NCBI GenBank assembly: GCA_036245525.1
Contig: BTPG01000004.1
Location: 231,692,187-231,756,186, forward strand
Length of the DNA: 64,000 nucleotides
DNA from: Semisulcospira habei
Taxonomy: Eukaryota > Mollusca > Gastropoda > Semisulcospiridae
Direction of reading: 5' to 3'
Below, in pieces: positions 9,596 to 19,586 of this stretch. The notes under the pieces are model-generated. The model made no database searches and was not told the origin of the DNA. It was given only the letters and a program-made list of their open reading frames with translations. The translations under genes and the position numbers were made by a program. Within the stretch, counting starts at the first letter, position 1; the number at the start of each line of letters is the position of its first letter.

Positions 9596-10550
9596 ACTAT
9601 CAACAATATATTACTCACCATCAGGGTATTGGAAAGGAGCAAAAGCTATTGAAAAATTACATGCCGCTGTGGGCGGAGATATAACACTCAATCAGGTCAA
9701 GCAATGGTTACAAAGACAGGCAATTTGGCAGATATATCTCCCTGCTCCAAGAAATATAACAAGGCCTCATTTTGAAAACACATCACCTAATGACACGCAC
9801 CAAATGGACCTTTTGTTCTTACCACATGACACAATAAGAAAGAAACGATACAAGTATGCATTAACTGTTGTAGACATTGCTTCAAGGTACAAAGACGCTG
9901 AACCCATATCTGACAAAACTGCTACCACTGTTGCTACAGCATTAACAAAAATATATGGTCGTGGCCCTTTAAGATACCCCAGACTTGTACAGGTTGATGA
10001 TGGATCAGAATTCAAAGGTGCTGTTAATCAGTTATTTGCGAAGCATGGCGTACTGGTCAGACGCGGTATTCCAGGCGTACACAGATCACAGGCAATTGTA
10101 GAGAACTTTAACAAACAGTTATGAGAAAGACTTTTCAGTTACCAGTATTCAAAGGAACTCATGCATGACACCCGGAACACTGAGTGGGTACAAAGATTAC
10201 CACGTGTGATAAAAGCAATGAACAATGAAGGACACCCAAAACCTGCTGATGCTATTAAATTGAAAACAATTACAGAACCAAAAACAGGATCAAACCCAAC
10301 CCCAGCACCCGACACAAGTTTATTTACCAAACAGGTAAGATATTTATATCAACCAGGTGAAGCTGAAAATGACATAAAGCGCAAGGCGACAGACCCCATC
10401 TGGTCAACATCCGTTCATAATATAAAAAAAAATAATTCCCGGCGCAGACGCAACAATATATTACCTGTATGACCCTGCACCCAGAGGGCATTTGTCAGAG
10501 AAGAATTACAGATTATTCCCCCAGACACCGTTACTCATTTCAGTAACTAA
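9579..10550 (+). pseudogene. Polinton RVE-type integrase, interrupted
   Basis: This integrase would insert the element and make the 6-bp target duplication. The N-terminal region includes an HTH-like stretch (LNQVKQWLQRQ). The RVE core follows, with catalytic residues in order: D in QMDLLFLP, D in VQVDDGSEF and E in AIVENFN. An SH3/chromo-like C-terminal module ends near FVREELQIIP. Breaks are a TGA at 10122-10124 (TTA in element B) and a frameshift in an A-run near 10430. The end overlaps the convergent polymerase gene by 45 nt. I chose the start at 9579 because element B and the A-rich context agree; an upstream in-frame ATG at 9543 is less likely. Confidence 0.88.
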
Positions 10551-13500
10551 CTCGTCAATTAATTCATCAACCAGTTCATCAGCTATTTCTTCAGATAACT
10601 TGAGCCTGTAATGACCTGGTGCATAAGCTTTTTCCTTACTGAAAAACACTCGTTTTGTATCCCCAACTGCCAGAGATTTCTTATGTGTTTGGATCATTTC
10701 AAGATTATGTTTATTTGATCTCAGTGACTTGTTTGGATAATCAGGCATCAATGCACCATCTAACACTTGCTTGTAATGTTCATGACGAATATCTTTATTT
10801 TTTATTGCCGTTTTTTTTATTCCTTTGGCTTTTGACTGACTTCCCTTCTGGTGCAGTATAGAATACATTTTTGATCTCAGTCCAACGTACTCAACTATTG
10901 GCACACCATTTAGTTCATCCTTAAACTTACCAGGCACTTTTTTGTTTTGTGTGCTGAACAGTGGATGGTCTTTAGGGTAATCAGATGTGTCATACATGTG
11001 TAACTCTGTTTTCATGTCTTCATAAAAGTCTTCAGTACACACATCAATGATCATAGAGTCAGTGTCAGTGTATAACAGACGGCAGTCAGGATACTTTAAT
11101 TTGAAATAATCATAATAAAATTCAAGCATCACCAGTTTTGACAACTCAAGAATTGCCATACCAATGAATACTGGCTTGTCCAGTTTGACAATCTTTTTTT
11201 TTTGAGTGACACTGCATACAATGATGAATGAAACTCTTTATACCCTGTGTACTGTGGCTTGCCTGTAAGTTTAATTGCACCCAATTCAGTTTAACTAGTC
11301 TCACATCTTTTCTGTGATGAGGATTTTCCATTGTCTTGCCAAAACAGGCATTGTTCATAAGCTTAAAGAAGTCTTTGTCAAATGCAGTGTTGCCGTCTCT
11401 GGCACGGAGGGTTGTGTTCTTCATTATGTAATCTTTCATGAAAGCACTCTGATCAAATTGAATTCCTCTGAGAACTTTCTTTAGTACTAACCCATGTCTG
11501 ATGTAAAACTGTAACAAGCGGTAGTGACAAACATAATTGAATTTGTCATTTAGATTTGGCACAAGTTTGGTGTCTTCTTTTTTCCCCGTCATACTCATTT
11601 TCTCAACAGCCAACGGATAATCATTGTGGTAATCATGTAGATGGTGTGGGTACTCTAGGTCTACTTCAAAGATCCAACCCTTCGCGTCGTTTCGGTCATG
11701 TGTCATAATATAGTTTGTTATGTCTGTTACATCATACAGTGACAAATCATGCAGACAAAAGTTTTTCAAGGGCTATAACTCACACATCGCGAACCCATAA
11801 AGGTTATTAGCGTCAAGGTACGTAATGAATGACCTTGACCTCGAGGGGTCAAAACCCCGGTCTGGGCCATCCAAATATTTGTTGTTGGCTCTGGCATAGT
11901 TATTCGCTCCAATACTAATGCCTCCCCTCAATCCACGTTCTACCATTTCACCCATCGTACGATCAGACAACAGGTCTATAAATATCTTACTGGATTTCAA
12001 AAATGCATCCCATGTCATGCCAGGACTAGTTATGTAGCAAGTAGGGTCAAGACTGTAGTGTAACAAACCCTTTTCACGGTAACTTTCAAATACATCTGCT
12101 AGCAAACAAACGTCAGCTTTCAAGTACTGATCGTGGTAATCACCAATTGTCTGACACCCTAATTTATCCCATGCATCAAGTGCGTGTTGATATTCAGAGT
12201 CAGAAATACCTTTGCCAGTTAGTGTAGAATAAAAATTTTCTTTTGGTGGTAGTCTTGTTTCTTCAAACACAACCCAGTGATCAATGTACTCATACGGATA
12301 CACACCTTTTTTTTAACCAAGTCTGGCTCAAAATATTTACTTGTTATTGGAAACTCAGTCAGTCCTTCTGCAAGACTAGCCAATCCTAAAGACACATGTT
12401 GCATAGAGTCATAAAATGCTAATTTGTTGTCCAATCTAAAAGTCAAGTACTTCTCAGTTGTCTGTGCAATGCAACTAATTTTTTTTGTAAGACTCATCCA
12501 CAGCCTGCATGATAATGTGTGAATCATATCCTTTGAGATTGTGGAAAAAGATTGGTAACTTATATGTCTTAGGATCTATTTTTAATAACAAGTTACAATT
12601 GTTATGTGCAGCACCTCTGTAACATCCAGTTATGTGATTATGGTCACGAACTTTATCACCCCCTAAAGGTTGTTCACAAATCCAACACGTCACAGCTGTA
12701 TCAAATTTTAGTTTGTCTTCTTCTGTCATCACTAAAGGCATCTGACATGTTGTGAGATACTGTACTACCTGACTATACAGATGTCTCATTTCTGTTAAAA
12801 ACAGACATGCTGCATTTTCACCTCTGTAGATAACAGGTTCTGAATGCAGACCGTCTGACCTAACAATAATATATCCAAAAGAACACACCACTTGGTCACT
12901 CAACTTTATAGTCTTTGGTAATGACTCTGGAACAGGACCCTCTTACGGAACAACCAGTGATTCGAAATCAGCGTACACTACAAACGGCAGCTTTTGCTGA
13001 TTCCCATAGTTCTTAAAATACACTTGACTACCAGGATCTGGATACTTAAGTACAGTTTGTATGTCATCAGCTGACCTGCAGTGTAGGATGTGTTTGTGCA
13101 CTACATTTATGGAGGAGAATCTTTGTAAACATTTTTTACAAACTTCCTGTTTCCTACCATATTTTGATACATGATTATGAATTAGACGTGACATACTCCT
13201 AATAATTGTGTAGTGAAAGTTATTGTCATCACCGATTAGCAACATGTCAACATGTATATCTTCTGACTGCCATATGTTGGAGCCAGAGGTGATACTCTAA
13301 TTGGCTGTAACTTGTCAACAGACACATTATACCACACATACACATTTACAGATATACCAGGATTTAATTTTTCAAACAAGTCTATGTCCTCTATTTTAAC
13401 AGGGAACTCAATGCCACTGAAGTTGAGTTCGTTTACAAATTTGATGTAGTTAGATACACGTTCTGGTTTTGATTTTACAAAGTGTAGTTTAGCAAGCACA

Positions 13501-13728
13501 CACGACATGAAACAATAGTTGTCATTGTTCTGTATGTTAACTACAGCCTTCTTGTTTGCAACCTCAGTTGGCAGTGGCAACCATGATTTACCTAATATAG
13601 GATGATACCTTGACTGCTTTAATTGTAGTTCATGTACATGTCCTTCGTGCCAGCCAGACCCCTTCATTTTTGCACTGTCAATTGCCTGGAGGAAGTCAGG
13701 TAATAGTCTGTCTCTAAACACGTTCTCT

Positions 13729-16700
13729 TTTCCGCTGAACCAGATTTTATGGCCTTCATCTGTTGTTGTTTCTCCGAAGCCTGTCCATCGAACTTCTGCA
13801 AGTCCTACAATGTCCCAGCGATAGCGCTTCAACTCGTGGGTGAGTTCCTTCACTTTGCCGCACTGGTAGAGTGTGCGAACGTTCCAAGTTCCGATAGTTA
13901 TTCCTTGCGTGGGCAGCTTGATGGTGGGTTTGGTTCCAGTAACACACTTGTCGCCCCCACCCTGGAGACCTCCAATGGGGTGCGCGGTCGTTGGTGATCC
14001 GGGCCCCGACCGATCCGGTATGTTATTCTTATTCTATTCAACAGCAGATGAAGGCCATAAAATCTGGTTCAGCGGAAAAGAAACCAAGCACGAACATGGC
14101 GTAGCTTTTATCGTAAGGAAAGAGGTGGTTGGAACTGTCATCAGCTGCACCCCCGTGTCAAGCAGACTAATCTCCATCCGCATCTCCGCCCGACCACACA
14201 ACATCACTATCATACAAGTATACGCTCCAACAGCAGACCATGATGATGAAGAATTAGAAGAATTTTACGAACAACTGGACAACATCATCAAGAAAACACC
14301 TAAAAAAGACATTCTGACTGTCCTCGGTGACTGGAATGCAAAGATCGGCCCTGACGCCTACCAACAATGGGCAGGAACAGCTGGCAAGTTTGGCCTTGGA
14401 GAAACAAATGACAGAGGCCTGCGACTTTTAGAGTTCGCAGAGAGTCACCGTCTCACCGTTGCTAATACCCTCCATCCACACAAGAAGTCAAGAACAGTGA
14501 CATGGCAATCGCCAGGAGGCCTGGTCCATAACCAGATTGACTTCATCTTGCTGCCTCGACGATTCAAATCCAGCGTTAACAAAGCACAAACGAGGTCCTT
14601 TCCTGTCGCTGATATTGGCAGCGACCACAACCTCGTCCTTACTAGCCTCAAGTTGAAGCTGGCATTGAAACGAGATAGCAAGAACCCTCGCATCAGATTC
14701 GACCTCCAGAAGCTAAAAGACCCGGAAGTAGAAGAGCTCTTCCAAGCCCAGGTGGGAGGCAGATTTGCAGCCTTGGCTACTTTGGACTGTGACGTAGACA
14801 CCCTTGCTGGAAATATAAAAGAGGTGTTACTTTCTACAGCAGAAGAAGTGCTGGGGAAGCAGAGGAAGCGCAAACAGCCCTGGGTCACCGATGACATCCT
14901 CGATCTCTGTGATGAGAGGAGAGCCTGGAAGAAAAAGAGAGGCCAAGACCTCACATCAGCAAACAAGTACAGACTTGTCAACAAGAAGATCAGGAAGAGG
15001 ATGAAAGAAGCCAAAGAAGATTGGATTGAAGACCAGTGTTGTAGCGTGGAAGAGGGCATGGCAAATGGCAACAGCAAGAAGGCTTATGAAACGCTAAGGA
15101 CCCTCACCAAGACTCAACAGCGAACAGCCACAGTCATCGAAGACAGCAGCGGCCAACTCCTTACGGAAAACACTGCTGTACTAAACAGATGGACTGAGTA
15201 CTGCCGAGACTTGTATAACTACAAGGCTGAGCCAGACACCAGCATCCTCCAAAACAACCAGGCTGGGGCCAGGAAGGCTGAAGACCTGCCAGTGTTAGCT
15301 GAAGAGGTGGAAGCAGCCGTACGCGGCCTGAAGGGAGGAAAGTCTCCAGGTGTAGACAACGTACCTGCTGAACTGTTGAAACATGGAGGAGAAGTAACAA
15401 CGAAGGCCCTCACTACACTCTGTCAAAAGATCTGGGAGCAAAAGAAATGGCCAGTAGAATGGACACAGTCTCTAGTGATCCCGCTCCCCAAGAAAGGAAA
15501 CCGGAAACAGTGCCAGAACTACAGAACTATCAGTCTGATAAGTCACCCTAGCAAAGTAATGCTTAGAATCATTCTCAACCGCCTCAAAACTTTCGCCGAG
15601 GAACTGCTGGCAGAAGAACAGGCTGGCTTCAGAGTTGGAAGAAGCACTGTAGAGCAGATTTTCAACTGCCGCGTCCTGATCGAGAAACATCTGCAGCATC
15701 AGCGCGAACTCTACCACAACTTCATTGATTTCAGGAAAGCATTTGATCGCGTCTGGCACGACGGACTCTGGCAAGTCATGAGATCGTTCAACATAGAGGA
15801 GGGACTGATCCAAATGATAGAAGCGCTTTACAAGAACGCCTGCAGATCGGTTCTACTTAACAATCAGTCAGGCGAGTTCTTCAGGACGACGATCGGTGTC
15901 CGTCAAGGATGCCTGCTCTCTCCTGTCCTTTTCAACATATTCCTGGAGAAGATCATGCAGGAAACCCTCCACGACCACCATACTTCAATCTCTATTGGTG
16001 GCAGATCCCTGTGCAATGTTCGATTCGCAGACGACATTGACCTCATGGCAGGCAGCAATAGTGAGCTCCAAAACCTGACAGACAAACTTTCAAGTAGCAC
16101 AGGGTCTTATGGCATGGAGATCAGTATGGATAAAAGCAAAGTGATGATCAACACCACAAGCGACAGCAGCAGCAACATTCACATGAATGGCCAAAAGCTA
16201 GAAGAGGTCAATAGCTTCAAGTACTTGGGAGCCACCCTGTCCAAAGACGGTAGTTGCATAGCAGAGATCCGTATCAGGATAGGTACAGCAACATCCGCAA
16301 TGGCCAGGCTGGACAGGATATGGCGAAGTAACTCCATCAGCTTCACCATCAAGTACAGGCTTTACAAGTCCCTCATAGTGTCTATTCTACTCTACGGCTG
16401 TGAGACTTGGACACTGCTTGCAGACTCAGAAAAGAAAATCCAGGCCTTTGAGAACAAGTGCCTGAGGAAGTTGCTCCGCATCTCGTACCGCGAGCACAAG
16501 ACCAACGAATATGTACGGAGCATCGTCACTTCCCTGGTGGGCCCACATGAACCCCTTCTGGCAACCGTGAAACGGCGCAAGCTTGCTTGGTTTGGCCACG
16601 TGACCCGACACAACACCTTGTCCAAGACTATCCTCCAAGGCACTCTCGAAGGAAGTCGTCGGCGAGGTCGTCAGAGAAAGAGTTGGGTCGCAAACATAAA

Positions 16701-16838
16701 AGAATGGACCGAACTCGAGATGTCAGACTTGCTTGCCACCGCCCAAAATAGAACTCAGTGGAGAGCACTGTCTGTTGCTGCTGCCTTTCAGTCCCCCCAA
16801 CGCCCAGTTCGGGCAAGGGACTGATGATGATGATGATG
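13729..16838 (+). mobile_element. RTE-clade LINE inserted in the polymerase gene, 5' inverted
   Basis: A 13-bp duplication, AAACACGTTCTCT (13716-13728 and 16839-16851), brackets the insertion. The 3' tail is (TGA)n at 16822-16838, as in RTE elements. The first about 300 bp are inverted. The N-terminal endonuclease segment (TWNVRTLYQ, GLAEVRWTGFGE) is coded on the minus strand of 13729-14023, while the rest reads on the plus strand. About 40 bp around gatgaaggccataaaatctg is present in both orientations. This pattern is the signature of twin priming. Confidence 0.9.
14044..16824 (+). CDS. RTE-type endonuclease/reverse transcriptase, 5'-rearranged
   Basis: The open frame nominally starts at 13873, but only from about 14044 does it read the retrotransposon protein in sense. 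APE endonuclease motifs are QVYAPTADHD, LGDWNAKIG and SDHNLVLTS. The RT domain follows: NYRTISLIS, FIDFRKAFDRVW (motif A aspartates), GVRQGCLLSPVLF and VRFADDIDLMA (catalytic FADD). The C-terminal RTE region includes WFGHVTRH. The reading frame is uninterrupted for over 900 codons, so the insertion is young. Because the EN N terminus is inverted, this copy cannot make a full protein. Clade assignment rests on motif text and the (TGA)n tail. Confidence 0.88.
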   Translation, partial: ADEGHKIWFSGKETKHEHGVAFIVRKEVVGTVISCTPVSSRLISIRISARPHNITIIQVYAPTADHDDEELEEFYEQLDNIIKKTPKKDILTVLGDWNAKIGPDAYQQWAGTAGKFGLGETNDRGLRLLEFAESHRLTVANTLHPHKKSRTVTWQSPGGLVHNQIDFILLPRRFKSSVNKAQTRSFPVADIGSDHNLVLTSLKLKLALKRDSKNPRIRFDLQKLKDPEVEELFQAQVGGRFAALATLDCDVDTLAGNIKEVLLSTAEEVLGKQRKRKQPWVTDDILDLCDERRAWKKKRGQDLTSANKYRLVNKKIRKRMKEAKEDWIEDQCCSVEEGMANGNSKKAYETLRTLTKTQQRTATVIEDSSGQLLTENTAVLNRWTEYCRDLYNYKAEPDTSILQNNQAGARKAEDLPVLAEEVEAAVRGLKGGKSPGVDNVPAELLKHGGEVTTKALTTLCQKIWEQKKWPVEWTQSLVIPLPKKGNRKQCQNYRTISLISHPSKVMLRIILNRLKTFAEELLAEEQAGFRVGRSTVEQIFNCRVLIEKHLQHQRELYHNFIDFRKAFDRVWHDGLWQVMRSFNIEEGLIQMIEALYKNACRSVLLNNQSGEFFRTTIGVRQGCLLSPVLFNIFLEKIMQETLHDHHTSISIGGRSLCNVRFADDIDLMAGSNSELQNLTDKLSSSTGSYGMEISMDKSKVMINTTSDSSSNIHMNGQKLEEVNSFKYLGATLSKDGSCIAEIRIRIGTATSAMARLDRIWRSNSISFTIKYRLYKSLIVSILLYGCETWTLLADSEKKIQAFENKCLRKLLRISYREHKTNEYVRSIVTSLVGPHEPLLATVKRRKLAWFGHVTRHNTLSKTILQGTLEGSRRRGRQRKSWVANIKEWTELEMSDLLATAQNRTQWRALSVAAAFQSPQRPVRARD

Positions 16839-17217
16839 AAACACGTTCTCTAATTCTCTTCTTGTGTTAACTGTGTGTTGTCTTGTTGATATATATGATA
16901 CAATCACTTCACCGTCAACTCTAGTAAATTCTATTTTAGCAACAATCTGAATCTTCACACTGCCTGTAAGAAGATTATCTTGTATGACAGAAAAAGAGTT
17001 TTCTATTGATTCATAAACATTGTTACTATTAGATATGAGGCAAGTTTGTTGTGTGAAACACGTTTCTTAAACCAGATGAGCCAGGGTTTGATGGGCCAGG
17101 GTTTTGAGAATTGTCCGTCATTTTTATTTGTCCGACAAAATAATAAATAAAAAATATATTACCATTGTCACACCATATGTAATACTGTATTATCTGTAGT
17201 TATGATAAACAAGTCAA

Positions 17218-17595
17218 CTACTTTCCTGGTGTTTGTCTTGAAGTCTTGTCCTGCAGGTGTAATATCACTTTATTGAACGTAACACTTTCAATGTAACAAT
17301 GTAGTTTTCTTAATTGATTAAATATGTCTTCACACAGTACCTCAAACCAACGCAAGTGGCCACTGTTAGCATTATAAACTTTAAAAGCATTTGTCTTAAG
17401 ATCAACAGTCTCATAATCATAACGTGGTAATCCATCTGAATATTCCAAAGTAACATTATATGTCGTGTATATTCTTATTGTCGGTGTTGAGAGTTTAAAG
17501 CTGGGTTCAAACACACGTGATTTTAAGTCAGTAAAGTGCATAACATCTTTGAAGCATTCTGTAACATCAAACACTTGGGTTTGTCCGTCTGTCAT
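17218..17595 (-). CDS. 125-residue Polinton protein between polymerase and ATPase
   Basis: The gene starts with a TCCAATAAAAATG-like context on the minus strand, 36 nt after the ATPase stop. The sequence is rich in beta-prone stretches (TIRIYTTYNVTLEY, FKVYNANSGHLRWFEVL) and ends in a basic tail. A decayed counterpart lies at 40986-41384 in element B. The first codons (MTDG) resemble those of the adjacent polymerase (MTDN), perhaps through shared leader sequence. Function unknown. Its position beside replication and packaging genes suggests an accessory role, which is inference only. Confidence 0.68.
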   Translation of the reverse strand: MTDGQTQVFDVTECFKDVMHFTDLKSRVFEPSFKLSTPTIRIYTTYNVTLEYSDGLPRYDYETVDLKTNAFKVYNANSGHLRWFEVLCEDIFNQLRKLHCYIESVTFNKVILHLQDKTSRQTPGK

Positions 17596-17631
17596 TTTTA
17601 TTGGACAAACAAATGTATAAATTAATTTACA

Positions 17632-18243
17632 TCAATTTACTAACCCATACCCTGTGGGCTGATCTGTCTTTAAAATGAGCTTTAGATGCTTAGTTGATTT
17701 TAGTTTATTTTTTACATCATCACGTTCATGCTTATTTTGTATGACGTCATTTTCTCTGAGACAGTCTTCAAAGCTGTCACGATCCTTACAGTAAAACAAA
17801 CAGATAAACTTTAACTGTTCACGAAAATCTTTCAGTACAGCATTATATTTCTGAGTGAGAATCCATACACTAATGTTTGCATGTCTGCCACTGAAAGCAA
17901 GTTCTGCTAAAGTGTTTCTCTTCTTGACAATGTCTTTCTCTGCAGAACAGTCATCAACAATAAACAATGTTGGCTGTCCTTCAAATTGCTTGTAAAATTA
18001 TTGTAGGTAGTCATTCAGTTTTTTCTCAGGGTCAACTAAGTATATGTTGCTGTCAGTCCAAATGAATAAACGGTTGTGATAAGCTTTGTTATGCTTGATT
18101 CTTGGACAAAATATTACAATGTTTTCAAAATGGTGGATGTATCTTGTTTGTAATAAGTCAAGTACAAATTCAGTTTTACCACACCCTGTGGCACCACAAA
18201 ATAATCCACAGTGTGGGTCGAGGGTCATTAAGCCCCGGTTCAT
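17632..18243 (-). pseudogene. FtsK/HerA-type genome-packaging ATPase (A32-like), one nonsense
   Basis: The predicted role is pumping the element's DNA into capsids. Walker A is GATGCGKTE near residue 15 and Walker B is LFIVDDCSA near residue 100. Downstream text includes an arginine-rich linker (KKRNTLAELAFSGRH) and a polar sensor-like SVWILTQKYN. Total length of about 200 residues is normal for Polinton ATPases. A TAA at 17998-18000 interrupts the frame; element B has a tyrosine codon there. I chose the start at 18243 (MNRG) over an upstream ATG at 18279 because the A-rich leader precedes it and B starts at the same place. Confidence 0.87.
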
Positions 18244-18328
18244 TTTAATACACAATATAATTTTAATATATGTGTCCACTTAGTCTGCTTTCTGCAATAT
18301 TGTGTTGTGCGTCATATATCAGGTACAA
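18244..18328. other. ATPase leader between capsid candidate and ATPase genes
   Basis: This 85-bp AT-rich gap contains tattaaaattatattgtg just before the ATPase start. It is promoter-like by composition only. Confidence 0.35.
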
Positions 18329-19546
18329 TTATATGTTTATGGCTGCAGCAGTTTCAACCTTCTTTTGTATCTGGATTGTTATTCCATCACTACCGTTCTC
18401 GACAGTTTGTCCTGACCCATGAAGATAGTCGTCATCTGTACTGCGAAGGTCTAGCCACAGTGCATACTTGTTTGTAAGGTATTGTCCGATCCTAACATCA
18501 TACAGATGTAGATCTTTGCACGCAATGTTTGCTGGTTTATCTCTAATCCTTCCTCCTGCAAAATACTTTGTGATCTCATCGTAGTGCTGGTATGGTAACA
18601 TTCCTGAAGCGTACACTTGATTGGGGCGGCCTTCAATCGTACAAGACAAGTGTGTAATCTTAGGATTGTAGAATTTTTCTGAATCCCGTTTATATGGATC
18701 TGCTGGTTCAACAAACAACATAAGAATACCTTTCAGTGACCTGGCAGGTGTGTTCAAGTTTATGTTCCACATTGGGTCGCTCTTATCTTTTTGCATTAAA
18801 CTATGTCTAATCACCCTGTCATAATAAATTGGAAGTCTTAACTGGTACTGATTTTGTATGAGTCTAGCTAGTTCAGTGTGTGTGACAATTTCATATTCCA
18901 AGGAAATGTTAGAGATCTTGTATGTTGCACTAAGATCAGATGATTTAATAACTTTGGAGTAGTTATTGAAGGTTAGTTCAAAACTCAGATGGTCATTCAG
19001 TGCTCCTTGATAATAAGGCAGATGAGCTGTGAGGATTTCAAACTCAAGTGGAATGTAAAATCTAGTTCCATATGTTTCAGCTATAATAACTTCCTTGTCT
19101 TCTGTAGTTGTTTTATCTCCAGCATTGATTCGAAGTTTACCAACATTAACAGACTGTATGCCTTGGTAAATACGGTCTTCTCGTTCTTCTCTTGTGAGCC
19201 AAAGATCTTTGTAACAGTAGAACACATCTGAGTCATCAAGACTAAACACTTCCTGTCCTTCAAGTTTTACTTTAATAGTTCTAACAATTGCTCTGCCAAG
19301 ATTGTCAACTAGTGTTCTGTTCACATCTGCGTCTGATGATATTTCAATATTAAATGCTAGGCGTGCAGTGCCAGGAACAATAATGTCACTGGGACCTAGG
19401 TTTGGAAACTTGACTGTAAGTGTTTGGTTCTGGTCTATGGTACTTGGATTGTTCGTGATGACTATTGTTTGACGAATGCCTTTAACACCCAGGGGCTCAC
19501 GTAGTTTTCTGTATGGGTCTAACTTTGATCCATAAGATTGTGTCAT
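18329..19546 (-). CDS. Major capsid protein candidate, 405 residues, intact
   Basis: The ORF is intact and sits directly upstream of the packaging ATPase, the usual capsid place in Polintons. The protein is strand-rich with few charged clusters. Marked stretches are TLTVKFPNLGPSD, IVRTIKVKLEGQEVF, DVFYCYKDLWLTREER, FYIPLEFEILTAHLPYY, ISNISLEYEIVT and KYALWLDLRSTDDD. Two successive beta-rich halves would fit a double jelly roll. Length is short for a classic Polinton capsid but within the range of PRD1-lineage capsids. C-terminally truncated homologue: 52367-53098. I set the start at 19546 (MTQS) rather than 19561 because the A/T leader tattataataaa-like motif lies just before it. The capsid call is inference from context; structure prediction would test it. 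Confidence 0.62.
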   Translation of the reverse strand: MTQSYGSKLDPYRKLREPLGVKGIRQTIVITNNPSTIDQNQTLTVKFPNLGPSDIIVPGTARLAFNIEISSDADVNRTLVDNLGRAIVRTIKVKLEGQEVFSLDDSDVFYCYKDLWLTREEREDRIYQGIQSVNVGKLRINAGDKTTTEDKEVIIAETYGTRFYIPLEFEILTAHLPYYQGALNDHLSFELTFNNYSKVIKSSDLSATYKISNISLEYEIVTHTELARLIQNQYQLRLPIYYDRVIRHSLMQKDKSDPMWNINLNTPARSLKGILMLFVEPADPYKRDSEKFYNPKITHLSCTIEGRPNQVYASGMLPYQHYDEITKYFAGGRIRDKPANIACKDLHLYDVRIGQYLTNKYALWLDLRSTDDDYLHGSGQTVENGSDGITIQIQKKVETAAAINI

Positions 19547-19586
19547 TTTTATTATGCACAATAAAAAATAATAAATTAATAAAACA
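19547..19586. promoter_or_regulatory. Bidirectional promoter candidate, 40 bp
   Basis: This 40-bp, almost pure A/T gap with tttattatgcacaataaaaa separates two divergent starts. The same gap, nearly identical, is found at 53099-53138 in element C, so it is conserved. It must serve both the capsid candidate and the 405-residue gene. Confidence 0.55.

Larger units (their letters stand above)
10506..17121 (-). pseudogene. Protein-primed DNA polymerase B, broken and split by an RTE element
   Basis: This polymerase would replicate the element from protein-primed ends. Visible in order are a C2H2-like finger (CKKCLQRFSSINVVHKHILHC region), exonuclease motif I (YADFESL), the cysteine/histidine loop with CWICEQ and RDHNHITGCYRGAAH typical of Polinton polymerases, and exonuclease motif II (NLKGYDSH). 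Polymerase motif A (LDANNLYGFAM), motif B (NNACFGK) and motif C (LYTDTDSMIID) follow. Breaks: a one-base shift near 17035, the RTE insertion at 13729-16838, a nonsense at about 12943, frameshifts at T-runs near 12305, 12482 and 11195, and a nonsense at 11771. The C-terminal tail overlaps the integrase end. The start at 17121 is by homology to element B (41491). Confidence 0.9.

Noticed and set aside
13873..14043. N-terminal 57 codons of the 983-codon RTE ORF
   Set aside because: They read antisense through the inverted 5' segment and are not part of the endonuclease.
14445..15077. 210-codon minus-strand ORF
   Set aside because: It is the shadow of the RTE endonuclease-RT frame with no independent features.
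17218..17595. Adenain-like protease candidate
   Set aside because: No His, Asp and Cys catalytic arrangement is visible in the 125-residue protein.
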